64,000 bases of DNA from assembly GCF_042679305.1 (NCBI RefSeq), contig NZ_JBHTMP010000009.1, forward strand, positions 1 through 64,000. The letters are read 5' to 3'. The notes under the pieces are model-generated. The model had not been told where the DNA came from and made no database searches. It worked only from the letters and a program-made list of their open reading frames with translations. The position numbers were made by a program, and so were the translations under genes. The stretch is from Micromonospora_H sonneratiae. GTDB taxonomy: Bacteria; Actinomycetota; Actinomycetes; Mycobacteriales; Micromonosporaceae. Positions 16,541 through 24,679 of this stretch are shown piece by piece (positions within the stretch are counted from its first letter, which is position 1; every line of letters starts with the position of its first letter).

Positions 16541-17352
16541 GGCTTTGCCGTCCCGAATCGTGCGGTGCAGACCTGCACCGAAGGAGCAACCTGGTCCACT
16601 GAAAGCACAGCTACCACGACGAAACAGTAGTCGACCTCTGGATTGACCGCGTTGATGCGTACCGAGGTCGATCCGCGGGGAGCTTCGGCCAGGGTAGTCG
16701 GCTGTAGACCGACCGGTCCGCCGACGACGTAGAAAGCGGCTTTGCCTTCGGTACGATCGGCGAAGGCGAGGGTCACGGCCACCCGTTCGTCGTGCAGGTT
16801 GGTGACCTCGGGTGCGCTCTCGGCCAGTTTGCCCGCGCTGGGCAGCTTCGAGGGGGACGTCGGGTCCCCTGTGGGGGTTGCAACGCCCTGGCTGAAGGCC
16901 ACCCCGATTCCGAGCAGTACGACCACCGCCGCAGCGACAAGCAGCCAGCGCCGGGTGTTGGACACGGATGCCGCTGCGCTCCGGCGCTTTGATGCTCTCT
17001 GCTTCGACGGCTCAGGCTCGGGAACTGACGGGGGTGTCGGCTGTTCCTCGGGTAGCGGCACGGGCTCCGCTGGGGGCAGGAGGTCGGGTGCTTGCGCGGC
17101 GTCCGGCACATCGGGGAAGCCCGCCACGCCCGGGGGGTCCGGCGGTTGCGGAGGATCCGGCACACGCGGGGGGTCCGGCTGCCTGTCCGGAGCTTCTGCT
17201 GCCGGCGGGGCGGGCGTCCGAGCGGGGGTCGACCGGGAGGTCGTGGGCCGGGAGGTGGTCACCGGTAGCAGCTGCCCACAACTCGGGTTCATGCAGTATG
17301 AGCTGTCGCCGTGATCGCTATGCCCACATTCAACGCAGCTCACCTTCTGCAT
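16537..17352 (-). CDS. membrane protein: zinc ribbon, Pro-rich linker, helix, Fn3-like domain (copy A)
   Basis: A 271-residue protein. Residues 6-25 carry a four-cysteine zinc ribbon (CVECGH...SYCMNPSCG). A long Pro/Glu-rich linker (30-140) precedes one membrane helix (about 143-163, LLVAAAVVVLLGIGVAF). The external C-terminal domain (about 185-271) is Fn3-like and contains VDYCFVVVAV and a second Cys 19 residues later. The gene ending at 18211 encodes a paralogue with the same ribbon spacing and domain, and a TPR protein at 30-31.5 kb carries the same C-terminal domain. It overlaps the beta-helix/AAA+ gene by 4 nt. A cytoplasmic ribbon with an external Fn3-like domain suggests a signalling or scaffold role at the membrane; nothing more specific can be supported. 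Confidence 0.75.
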   Translation of the reverse strand: MQKVSCVECGHSDHGDSSYCMNPSCGQLLPVTTSRPTTSRSTPARTPAPPAAEAPDRQPDPPRVPDPPQPPDPPGVAGFPDVPDAAQAPDLLPPAEPVPLPEEQPTPPSVPEPEPSKQRASKRRSAAASVSNTRRWLLVAAAVVVLLGIGVAFSQGVATPTGDPTSPSKLPSAGKLAESAPEVTNLHDERVAVTLAFADRTEGKAAFYVVGGPVGLQPTTLAEAPRGSTSVRINAVNPEVDYCFVVVAVLSVDQVAPSVQVCTARFGTAKP

Positions 17353-17464
17353 GCCGATGATTGTGGCATGGCCGGCGGCCCGGCAACATCATGCAGAATT
17401 CGTCCCGGCGAGTGCCAGCGACACGCGGCCGTCTACTTAGGACGGCGGTTCCCGGTGGCGAACC

Positions 17465-18214
17465 TCACGAGTTGGGCCCGGTGCCCAACAGCTCCTTCAC
17501 CTCGGCAGGCCGCAGCGCCCGGGTCCACAGCCGGACACCCCCGACGTGGCCACGTAGGTAGTTGCTCGGCTCCCCGTTCCATTTGGCCCGACCGATGGTG
17601 AGCGGACCGGACGCCCGCCATGGCGTGCCGATGGTCCGCGCGGTGCCCGCCACGCCGTTGACGTACACCTGGATCCGCTTCGTCTTCGCGTCGTAGGTCC
17701 CGACCAGGTGGGTCCACTCGGTCGTCACCGGCTCATCCGAGGTCGCCGTGAGATTGTCGACCGGGTCGATGACGTCGGCCTCCATCCAGTTGAACGCCCA
17801 TTTGGCGTGGTACCAGCTGTACTGGAGGTAGAAGCCGCTGGCGTTGACACCGTCCTGACCGACCGCCGCCATGGCCAGTTTTCCGGGATGTTCGGCGAGC
17901 TTCACCCAGGCGGATACGGAGAAACTGGCTGTCGTATCCACGATCGCGCCGGTCGTGGCGCAGTACTCGTTGCGACCGTTGAGGGTGATCACCGCTCCGC
18001 GCGCCTCGTCGGAGTGCCAGTCCATACCGTTGGGGCACTCTGCGGTGGCGACTCCCCGCTCGTCCACGGCGAACTTCACCATGTCGGGAAGCTCGGGCAG
18101 GGTTGCCGCGGCCGGCTTCCGCTCGGGTGCCGGCCACAACACCGCCACCGCCGCGACGAGCACGGCCGCCGACGCGGTCAGCCCTGCAATGATCTTTACC
18201 GTACGTGGCTTCAC
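17465..18214 (-). CDS. membrane-anchored LamG (concanavalin A-like) protein
   Basis: A 249-residue protein with one N-terminal membrane helix or uncleaved signal (IIAGLTASAAVLVAAVAVLW) and an external LamG_3/concanavalin A-like lectin domain (about 60-245). Recognisable segments are FSVSAWVKL, then WTHLVGTYD, then IQVYVNGVAG, and finally GHVGGVRLWTRALRPAEVKEL, which is the family's C-terminal signature. Such domains bind carbohydrate or protein ligands outside the cell. The GTG start overlaps the upstream zinc-ribbon gene by GTGA, so the two are translated together; the second zinc-ribbon gene begins 112 nt downstream. The association with an ESX locus suggests a surface adhesion or sensing partner, but that is inference. 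Confidence 0.8.
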   Translation of the reverse strand: MKPRTVKIIAGLTASAAVLVAAVAVLWPAPERKPAAATLPELPDMVKFAVDERGVATAECPNGMDWHSDEARGAVITLNGRNEYCATTGAIVDTTASFSVSAWVKLAEHPGKLAMAAVGQDGVNASGFYLQYSWYHAKWAFNWMEADVIDPVDNLTATSDEPVTTEWTHLVGTYDAKTKRIQVYVNGVAGTARTIGTPWRASGPLTIGRAKWNGEPSNYLRGHVGGVRLWTRALRPAEVKELLGTGPNS

Positions 18215-18906
18215 GACTCCCCCATCACGATGGTGGCACCCCGGACACAGCGGGAGTCCGACCAGGCAACCACCGCCGGGCTGTCCCAGAAGATCACAGC
18301 GCCGATCCGGAAGCAGTAGCCGATGTTCGGGTCGAGCCCTTCGACGCGTACCTCGTCCCGCTGACCAGCCACCGGTTCGGTCCGGGGCTGCATTCCGGCG
18401 TCGACGGCAAGGACCTGGACGAGATGCTGGTCGTTGCTCCTGCTCGACCTGCTCCAGCGCACCGTAACCGCAGTCTGCTCGTCCCGGACCTCCACCCCGG
18501 TGGGCCGGGCCTGATCCAGCACCTGCGTCATCAGCTCGGGACTCAACGATGCGCTGGTCGGGCGTGGGGCTTCCCGGGGGGCACCGCCATCGTCGCGCAG
18601 GATCGCGATGGCGGTGACCGCCAGCGCCGCGACGGTCACCAGTGCAGCGGCGACCACGAACTGTCCCGGCCTGGAGCGCTTCCCTACCGGCTGTGTGGTT
18701 GCGTCAGCCGGTTCGACACCGGGAACCGACTGTTCGGCACCGCCCACGGGATCGCCCAAAGCATCGAGAGGCACACCGTGTTCGACCGGCCTGGTCGCAG
18801 GCGGTCGTGGCGTCGTGGGAAGTAACGCACCACACGTGGGATTCATGCAGTACGAGCTGTCCCCGTGTTCGGTGTGTCCGCATTGGACACAGGCGGCGTT
18901 GGCCAT
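18211..18906 (-). CDS. membrane protein: zinc ribbon, linker, helix, Fn3-like domain (copy B)
   Basis: A 231-residue paralogue of the protein ending at 16537. The ribbon is CVQCGHTEHG...YCMNPTCG with the same spacing; the membrane helix is FVVAAALVTVAALAVTAIAIL (about 83-103); the C-terminal domain ends IGYCFRIGAVIF...SRC. The ATG at 18906 is chosen because it places the first Cys at residue 6, exactly as in copy A. Longer in-frame starts add unrelated sequence. Copies A and B differ through most of the linker and external domain, so this is an old duplication. It heads a leftward set of four genes (copy B, LamG, copy A, beta-helix/AAA+) that probably form one operon. Confidence 0.75.
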   Translation of the reverse strand: MANAACVQCGHTEHGDSSYCMNPTCGALLPTTPRPPATRPVEHGVPLDALGDPVGGAEQSVPGVEPADATTQPVGKRSRPGQFVVAAALVTVAALAVTAIAILRDDGGAPREAPRPTSASLSPELMTQVLDQARPTGVEVRDEQTAVTVRWSRSSRSNDQHLVQVLAVDAGMQPRTEPVAGQRDEVRVEGLDPNIGYCFRIGAVIFWDSPAVVAWSDSRCVRGATIVMGES

Positions 18907-19103
18907 GGCGACGATTCTGGCATGGCAGCCGGTTTCGGTGGTCCCCCACCGAGCGAGGGTTTGGTCATCGGTAGTGATCATGTGGTTCGGGTGTGCTCGA
19001 AGTGCGGCAGGGCGAGCGCCGCTGCCACGGTCCTGCCGATCCCGCCAGCTGGTGCTCGGCGGCCGGTCCGTCTCCGTCCCGGTCCGCGTGGTAGAACCGC
19101 CGG

Positions 19104-20009
19104 ATGGATCAACTGACCGATCCGTTGGCCGGGCTCGACGCGGTCCCGTGGGGGTCACTGCACCACGCGTACGGTCCGGCCGTTGACGTACCGGACCAGT
19201 TGCGGGCGTTGCGCTCGACGGCGGCGCCGGTCCGGCGCCGTGCGATGTCCGAGCTGTTCGGCAACGTCTACCACCAGGGCACGCGGTGGGGGGCCAGCTG
19301 CCATGTGGTGCCTTTCCTGGTAGCGCTCGCCGACGACGCGGACAACCCGGACCGGGCAGCGGTGGCCGGCCTGCTCCGTTCGATGGTGCTCGGCGACCGG
19401 CGCGACGATGCGTTGCCGTTCGATCCGCAGCGGGCCTTCGCCTCCGCTGCGGGGGTCACCGACGAGCAGGCGGCGCTGGTAGAGCGGCATCTGGAGGCCG
19501 AAGACCTGTTTGAGCACGAGGAGGTCGCAAAACTGGCCGACGGCGTGGCGGTCCGCTGGGAGGCCGACGCCTTCCATGCCGGAGCCCGGCACACCGAACG
19601 GTACGTCCGCTGGCTCACCGATCCGGACCCACGGTTGGCCGGGTACGCCGCCGAACTACTCGCCTGGTTCGCACCCGACGAGACCGTGTTGGCCGGGCTC
19701 ATAGCGGTCTCGGACGATGAGGCCCGCGCCGCCGTCCGGGCCAGCGCCAACCTGACCCTCGGCCACTGTCCGGGTGGCTCCGAGCGGATCAACGTTCGCC
19801 TCCAAGAGCTGCTGTCCGCGAACGCCATGGTCGTCCGGGTCACGGCGGCGGTGGGGCTGGCGTACCGACTCGGTGACCAGTTACCCGACCTGGCCCTCGA
19901 CGTCCTCACCGATGCCCGCAGCTTGGACTTCGATGCCGAAGTACCTGGCTGGGACCGGTCGGTGCGCGGGTTCGTGGCGCTCGCGTTACACCGAGTCGGC
20001 CTCGGCTGA
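19104..20009 (+). CDS. HEAT-repeat-like helical protein of unknown function
   Basis: A 301-residue protein made of repeated helical pairs: LRSTAAPVRRRAMSELFGNV, ADNPDRAAVAGLLRSMVLG, PDPRLAGYAAELLAWFAPDE, DDEARAAVRASANLTLG and NAMVVRVTAAVGLAYRLGD. These resemble HEAT/PBS-lyase repeats, which mediate protein contacts. It has no signal, membrane helix or catalytic motif. Similar stand-alone proteins are frequent in Streptomyces and Micromonospora without assigned roles. It is transcribed divergently from the zinc-ribbon copy B gene with about 200 nt between them, so its link to the secretion locus is positional only. Confidence 0.7.
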   Translation: MDQLTDPLAGLDAVPWGSLHHAYGPAVDVPDQLRALRSTAAPVRRRAMSELFGNVYHQGTRWGASCHVVPFLVALADDADNPDRAAVAGLLRSMVLGDRRDDALPFDPQRAFASAAGVTDEQAALVERHLEAEDLFEHEEVAKLADGVAVRWEADAFHAGARHTERYVRWLTDPDPRLAGYAAELLAWFAPDETVLAGLIAVSDDEARAAVRASANLTLGHCPGGSERINVRLQELLSANAMVVRVTAAVGLAYRLGDQLPDLALDVLTDARSLDFDAEVPGWDRSVRGFVALALHRVGLG

Positions 20010-20204
20010 CCTGACGACACACGGTTCAGGAGGGCGCATTCCGGGGCGACTCAACTCCTGGCAGAACTCGTTGGTTCGTCGCGCAACTGCCGTACATCGA
20101 GGGCATCCGCACTCCTTCTACAACCACCAGCTGAGCAGTGACGGTCGATAGCCCGGCACTACTGGGGTGCGGTACGCCGCGTAAGGCCGCGCAACCCGGG
20201 CCTG

Positions 20205-20768
20205 CTACCAGCCGCCGGACGCGGGACCCGGAAATCCGGGCCCCGCCGTTGGCCTGTGGAACACCGACTGCCTGCGGATAGCGGCCTGATCAAGGGGCTG
20301 GCGGGGTAGGGACCGGGTGCCGGTGGCGGTCAACCCCAGCCTGTCGAAGACGTTGTCCGCCGCTCCGTATGGACGCCAGCGTGCCTGTTGTGGCGGCACC
20401 ACCCAGCCGACCGACATCCCGTCTGGTGTCCGGCTGGGTGGTGCCGGCACCCACACGTCCGGGCCGGAGTACAGCAGCCCACCAGCAGCTTCGACCCGAC
20501 CGGCGTCGCAGACTCCACCCTCGACGACGAAGAGCCAGCGCAGCCGATTGTGGTCCAGCCACCGCCACCACTGCGCCGGACGCATGGTCGCGGTGGCGAT
20601 CCGGGTGAGTAGTGCGTGGTGGATCATCGCCCCCGCAGGCGAGGGCAGCTCCAACAGGTCGAACCAGGATGCTTGCAGCGCGATCCCCGACGGGCGCAGC
20701 GCAACCGGCCAGCCGTGGGCGGCGTAGGTAGCCACGGCCTCCCGCGCCTTGCGACCCAGCCGGGTCAA
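20205..20768 (-). CDS. hypothetical protein, weakly primase/polymerase (Prim-Pol)-like
   Basis: A 187-residue soluble protein. The N-terminus ARE...ATYAAHGWPVALRPSG and a later WVPAPPSRTPDGMSVGWV segment recall short actinobacterial proteins annotated as bifunctional DNA primase/polymerase (AAxxGWPV... and WxxxPPSRxPxG). The catalytic DxD acidic residues of Prim-Pol are not evident, so if related it may be inactive. The TTG start overlaps the stop of the methyltransferase gene (TTGA), which supports translation as the last gene of a five-gene leftward unit. An ordinary host-specific hypothetical protein is the alternative. Confidence 0.5.
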   Translation of the reverse strand: MTRLGRKAREAVATYAAHGWPVALRPSGIALQASWFDLLELPSPAGAMIHHALLTRIATATMRPAQWWRWLDHNRLRWLFVVEGGVCDAGRVEAAGGLLYSGPDVWVPAPPSRTPDGMSVGWVVPPQQARWRPYGAADNVFDRLGLTATGTRSLPRQPLDQAAIRRQSVFHRPTAGPGFPGPASGGW

Positions 20769-21607
20769 CGCTGGCCCCCCACCCGACCGACCGCCAGCAG
20801 GCCGGCGCTGGTGTGGACCAGCTCGGGATAGTGGTCACTCATCCGGGCGGCTAACAGTGCGGTGCGAAGCATGTGCCCCTCCTCGTCGTCCAGGCCGTAC
20901 CGATCTGTAACGACGGCGAGCCATCCGCCGATACCGGCGACCCCGTGTATGTCAGCCACCTGGATTCCTGCCTCGGTCAGCTCATCGTGCAGCTCGCCCA
21001 CGGTGTGGTAGTAGGTCTGCGCGGACCACCTGTCATTGGCCGTGCTCCACCCCGCTTGTTCAATGTCGTGCACGATCCGTTGGCGCTGCATGAGCTGTCC
21101 GGCGAGGGCGGCACCGATGAGGTTGGCATGCCGATTGAGCCCCACCGCCACCACCACCCCGCCGGGGCGGGTTACCCGCGCCGCCTCCCTCAGAGCCATG
21201 TGCCGGTTGTGCGGGTCGATCAGGTGGTACAGGGGCCCGGCCAGCAACGCGGCGTCGAAGGTGCCGGTTTTCCATGGCAGGTCACGAGCATCCCCGACCA
21301 CGGCTGGCACTCCCGCCCTTCGAGCCTGCTCGACGTGGTGCGCCATTGGGTCAATCAGGTCGACGGTGTGTCCCAATCCCTGCATCCACACCGCGTGAGC
21401 TCCGGCTGCGCCGCCGATGTCGGCGATCGCGCACGGCGTAGGCGGCAGGTAGCGGCTTATCAGTTCGCGGACCCGTGTCGCCTCCAGCCGGCCACGGATG
21501 GTCGCCTCCAGCCGGCCCGCCTCGTCGTAGCTGACGTAGTGAGCGATTAGGTTCTGTGCCAGGCCATCTGCCGAGCAGGGCAGAGGGGCACTGTGCGTGT
21601 TGACCAT
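20765..21607 (-). CDS. class I SAM-dependent methyltransferase
   Basis: A 280-residue Rossmann-type methyltransferase. Motif I is AIADIGGAAGAHA (about 62-74), followed by an acidic VDLIDP at the end of strand 2, GDARDLPW (motif II region), then FDAALLAGPLYHL and VTRPGGVVVAVG. This matches the Methyltransf_11 family; the substrate cannot be deduced. An internal repeat, RLEATIRGRLEATR, lies near residue 32. AGGG lies just upstream of the ATG. It follows the XRE regulator gene by 28 nt and overlaps the primase-like gene, so the three are probably co-transcribed. Small-molecule or protein methylation controlled by the regulator is plausible. Confidence 0.8.
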   Translation of the reverse strand: MVNTHSAPLPCSADGLAQNLIAHYVSYDEAGRLEATIRGRLEATRVRELISRYLPPTPCAIADIGGAAGAHAVWMQGLGHTVDLIDPMAHHVEQARRAGVPAVVGDARDLPWKTGTFDAALLAGPLYHLIDPHNRHMALREAARVTRPGGVVVAVGLNRHANLIGAALAGQLMQRQRIVHDIEQAGWSTANDRWSAQTYYHTVGELHDELTEAGIQVADIHGVAGIGGWLAVVTDRYGLDDEEGHMLRTALLAARMSDHYPELVHTSAGLLAVGRVGGQR

Positions 21608-21635
21608 GTTGCGATCCCTTCAGGAGAAGAACGGT

Positions 21636-22862
21636 TCAGCTGCCAACGCCCATCTGTTCGGCCAGCGTGGCGACAGGTGGGGGCGGTGTGCCCCGCGTTG
21701 CACGTAGCACGTCGGTCATCACGGTGTGGGCGATCGGCCGGCACCGGATCTCCGCCTGAGCGAGTTGGTCGCCCAGAAGCAGTGCGTCACCGGCCTGCCC
21801 TGCGTCGCCAGCCTGGGCGTAGGCGCGGGCGAGGGTGAGCTGGTGGTTGGCCCGCCGTTCCGCCGGCAGCGTGGCCAGTAGGTCAGGGTCGACGTCACGC
21901 TGGTGGATGCGGATGGCCTGGTCGCCGTCACCGAGCTGCACGGCGGCGGCTGCCCGGTGGAGGGCGAGATTGGTGGGACCGAATGCGGTCCAGTAGTGGT
22001 TGTGGTCGTCGACCAGGTCCTGGGCGGCCTCGCCAGCGGCTCCGAGTAGGTCGCGCACCGTCGTGCTGTCCCCGATCGTTGCTGCTGCTATCGCTGCTTG
22101 GAGCAGCAGGTGCCCGTACACCGAGAGGTGCTCGGGATACGCCGCGCCGCCGGGGGCGAGCGCGGTCGCGGCCAGGGTGGCAAGCTCCACCGCGGACCGG
22201 GCCCGGCCGACGCCGATCAGGGCCTGCCCGGCGTACCCGGCAACGAGCCCGGTCAGCAGGATGTCCCCGGCCCGTTCGGCGATGGTCATGGCCCGGTCGG
22301 CGGCAATCCAGGCCAATCGATGCTGTCCGAGTTTCCGCACCAGGGCTGAGGCGACAAGGTACGCCTGCCCGTGCAGGTGGGCGGTCTCCGCAACCCGCTC
22401 GGCCGGCACCCGGTACGCCACCTCTGCGGCCTGCACGTCCCGCAACAGCTTCGGCACCGCTCGGACCACCACCGGATAGCGACCGTGCTGGAATGCCGCC
22501 CAGGCATGCCGCACCGACTTCCGTACGACGTCTAACGGCGGCGGATCCGGGGCCGGGCAGAGTCCGTGCAGCTCGTACCGCTCCAGCGCCAGCTGCACGG
22601 CTTCCACCTCGGCGGGCATGACGAGGGACGTCGGCCCTACCGGCTGCGGCTGCTGCCCCTCAGGCAACAACAGTTGGACGTCGATGCGCAGGACACCAGC
22701 AATCTCGTGGAGTACGGAGAACCTGTCCAACCGGCGCACTCCTCGCTCAACCTTGTCGACCCAGCTCTTCGACTTGCCGAGGCGGTCGGCGAAGAGCTGC
22801 TGTGACAGGTTGCGGCGGCCTCGCCAGTAGGCGACTCTGCGGCCGACAGGTACCTCAGCCAT
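21636..22862 (-). CDS. XRE-family regulator with TPR-like helical C-terminus
   Basis: A 408-residue protein. Residues 5-65 are an XRE helix-turn-helix: VGRRVAYWRGRRNLSQQLFADRLGKSKSWVDKVERG, then LHEIAGVLRIDVQLLL. The remaining 300 residues are alpha-helical and TPR-like (AQALIGVGRARSAVELATLA, LTLARAYAQAGDAGQAGDAL), a design used in actinobacteria for ligand-sensing regulators. The ATG at 22862 lies within the last codons of the small gene ending at 22855, so it is translationally coupled. The second XRE/TPR protein (23465-24679) is a distant relative. Its target is unknown; the methyltransferase operon itself is the first candidate. Confidence 0.8.
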   Translation of the reverse strand: MAEVPVGRRVAYWRGRRNLSQQLFADRLGKSKSWVDKVERGVRRLDRFSVLHEIAGVLRIDVQLLLPEGQQPQPVGPTSLVMPAEVEAVQLALERYELHGLCPAPDPPPLDVVRKSVRHAWAAFQHGRYPVVVRAVPKLLRDVQAAEVAYRVPAERVAETAHLHGQAYLVASALVRKLGQHRLAWIAADRAMTIAERAGDILLTGLVAGYAGQALIGVGRARSAVELATLAATALAPGGAAYPEHLSVYGHLLLQAAIAAATIGDSTTVRDLLGAAGEAAQDLVDDHNHYWTAFGPTNLALHRAAAAVQLGDGDQAIRIHQRDVDPDLLATLPAERRANHQLTLARAYAQAGDAGQAGDALLLGDQLAQAEIRCRPIAHTVMTDVLRATRGTPPPPVATLAEQMGVGS

Positions 22863-23049
22863 GGGCGTCGGGGAGGCGCAGCCGCTGTGCGTGGGTGAGC
22901 ACCGGGCCGTGGAGGATGGTGGTCGGCTGGTCCCACGCTGGCCGGACCAGCAGGCCGATCGGCCGCAACTCGGCACGGTGGCGGGTATCAGCAGGGCGGA
23001 CGGTCTCTGGCCGGTGCCGCCCCTGGTAGCCGTTGTTGCGCCGGCTCAC
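22855..23049 (-). CDS. small coupled hypothetical protein (64 aa)
   Basis: This gene lies between two coupled neighbours. Its GTG overlaps the stop of the upstream 56-residue gene as GTGA, and its own end overlaps the start of the XRE regulator by 8 nt. The protein is basic (MSRRNNGYQGRHRPETVR) and ends ...AWDQPTTILHGPVLTHAQ and a short tail. No family was recognised. The case for a real gene is the unbroken chain of overlaps under the strong ribosome-binding site of the upstream gene. Confidence 0.5.
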   Translation of the reverse strand: MSRRNNGYQGRHRPETVRPADTRHRAELRPIGLLVRPAWDQPTTILHGPVLTHAQRLRLPDAHG

Positions 23050-23216
23050 CGCATGTCTCCGCAGAGCCGGGTCGGGCCGGGTGGCTCGGGCGCGTCCTGT
23101 CCCTCGTCGGCGGACGGATTGGCCGGCAGTGGCCTCGGGACCGGCGGGGTTGGTGCCGGTTCGGGTGGCGGGTCCGTTGGTCCGCCGCTGCCCCACCTGC
23201 TGAGCCATCTACCCAT
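23046..23216 (-). CDS. small proline-rich hypothetical protein (56 aa), first gene of the XRE operon
   Basis: The reading frame starts at an ATG with GGAGGTG 5 nt upstream, one of the best ribosome-binding sites in the window. The peptide begins MGRWLSRWGSGG, continues as a Pro/Glu/Ala-rich middle (DPPPEPAPTPPVP) and ends RLCGDMR. No family is recognised. It appears to start a coupled series: this gene, a 64-residue protein, the XRE regulator, the methyltransferase and the primase-like protein. It may act partly as a leader peptide that sets translation of the regulator. Confidence 0.5.
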   Translation of the reverse strand: MGRWLSRWGSGGPTDPPPEPAPTPPVPRPLPANPSADEGQDAPEPPGPTRLCGDMR

Positions 23217-23318
23217 CGCGCACCTCCGGTTGGGGGTGCGGCGGCCAGGCCCTTCCCGTGACCGCCGCACCCGGTGGGGCGCGGCGGTTTCGGGGGAAGG
23301 TCGCCGCGCCTGGCCAGG

Positions 23319-23366
23319 GGGCGCGACGCTGCTGGTGTCGTGGTCGAGAGGGGCAGCGTCGCGCCC
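23319..23366. terminator. 14-bp perfect inverted repeat between the two XRE units
   Basis: GGGCGCGACGCTGC and its exact complement are separated by 20 nt. It lies about 100 nt past the stop of the second XRE gene and about 100 nt before the small-gene operon, in the same orientation. It could end the first transcript or act in the leader of the second. Confidence 0.55.
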
Positions 23367-23399
23367 TACGGCACACCATCGCCCGATTGGTGATCAAGC

Positions 23400-23416
23400 G
23401 GTGACGTGGCGTCACC
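23400..23416. promoter_or_regulatory. palindrome GGTGACG-TGG-CGTCACC
   Basis: A perfect 7-3-7 inverted repeat in the 248-bp gap upstream of the small-gene/XRE operon. Its size and position fit an operator for one of the two adjacent XRE regulators; binding is inferred only. Confidence 0.4.
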
Positions 23417-23464
23417 GGGGACCGTAGGTGCGCAGTGCGGCAGAGATGGGTAGCTTTCGTACCC

Positions 23465-24679
23465 CTACACCAGCAGGCCCACGCGAGCGGCAAGGTCGGA
23501 CACTCGCCGCCGCTGTGCGGCGGTTCCGTCCAGCATGTCCGACACGATCGCCCTGGCATGGACGTTGTAGCGGATCGTCTCGGGTGCTGTCTCGTATGCC
23601 TGCGTGAGGGTGCCCACTACGGACTGTTCGTCACGTCGCAGATGGTGGCTACGAGCCACTTCAATTAGATGCCGGGCTCTACGCGGCCGACTGGGAATAG
23701 CATCCGGGTTGACCTTTTCCGCTGCCCGCAAAGCGTGGCCGCCCTTGCGTAGCTCAACTTCGACAGTGACGGCATGAGGGTCCATGATCACGCGACTGAA
23801 GGAAGTCCACTTCTGGTAGAAATCAGCCGGCAGTTTGCGTGCGACCCCGCTCGCGATATCGAGGTAGTGCCACGCTCGCCCAGCCTCACCTGCTCGGGCT
23901 GCGGTCAGCCCAACTTCCGCGTGCAGGGCTCCCCACATGGCCAGCAGCTCATCTGAGGCATCGGGCACCTGCGGGCGTAGAATGTGAAGGGCATCCAGGG
24001 TTATCGCCGTTGCAGTGTCCCAGTCCCCGGCATCCCGATGTGCCTGGCCCGCAAACCATATCGCCCCTGCCAGTGCGATTGGGTTTTCCGATTCCTGCGC
24101 CGCGAGTATCGCCCTATCAACGACGCGCCACACCAGGTCACCGGCTGGCTGATGTGCCACGAACATCTGACTCAGGCCCATTACGTCGGCAAGGATCGCG
24201 TGGGCCTCACGCTGCTCTCGGCCGGCGTACGCCTTAATCGCGGTCTGCGCGTCGCGGATGAGCGCCGGCAACAGGTTCCCGATCACGGTCCGGTGGTCCG
24301 GTGCGGCATGTCTGGCGCGCCACGCAGTTGCGAGCCGCGCTCGCATGTGTTCGAGCGGCTCGGGCTGGCCAGCTGACGCGATGGGCCACCGGTTCAGGGC
24401 CTCCCGTACGGCCGGCAGGTACGCGTGTCCCGGGCCGAGCGCTTGGGTGGTGGGCTGCTCGGTATCGATGATAGTCCACACCTCTACCTTCAGCGCTTTC
24501 GCGAGCTGGTTCAGCATGGTCAGCCGGGGCGGTAGGAGACGGCCGGTCTCAACAGCCTTCACCCACTCCGCGCTGCGCCCAACGAGTCCGCCAAGAACCG
24601 CCCGTGTCTTTCCGGCCCTCTCGCGATGCAGCTTGATGCGCTGCCCGACAGTCAGACCAACTTGATCAGAGTTGTGCAT
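23465..24679 (-). CDS. second XRE-family regulator with TPR-like C-terminus
   Basis: A 404-residue protein. The XRE domain covers about residues 8-68: VGQRIKLHRERAGKTRAVLGGLVGRSAEWVKAVETG, then LNQLAKALKVEVWTII. A helical repeat region of about 330 residues follows (IALAGAIWFAGQAHRDAG, LLAMWGALHAEVGLTAARAG). The ATG at 24679 is preferred because GGAGGG lies 5 nt upstream; longer in-frame starts lack this. It reads in the same direction as the XRE operon downstream. The unusually long upstream region contains clustered CGCACT motifs that may be its regulatory region. Its ligand and targets are unknown. Confidence 0.8.
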   Translation of the reverse strand: MHNSDQVGLTVGQRIKLHRERAGKTRAVLGGLVGRSAEWVKAVETGRLLPPRLTMLNQLAKALKVEVWTIIDTEQPTTQALGPGHAYLPAVREALNRWPIASAGQPEPLEHMRARLATAWRARHAAPDHRTVIGNLLPALIRDAQTAIKAYAGREQREAHAILADVMGLSQMFVAHQPAGDLVWRVVDRAILAAQESENPIALAGAIWFAGQAHRDAGDWDTATAITLDALHILRPQVPDASDELLAMWGALHAEVGLTAARAGEAGRAWHYLDIASGVARKLPADFYQKWTSFSRVIMDPHAVTVEVELRKGGHALRAAEKVNPDAIPSRPRRARHLIEVARSHHLRRDEQSVVGTLTQAYETAPETIRYNVHARAIVSDMLDGTAAQRRRVSDLAARVGLLV

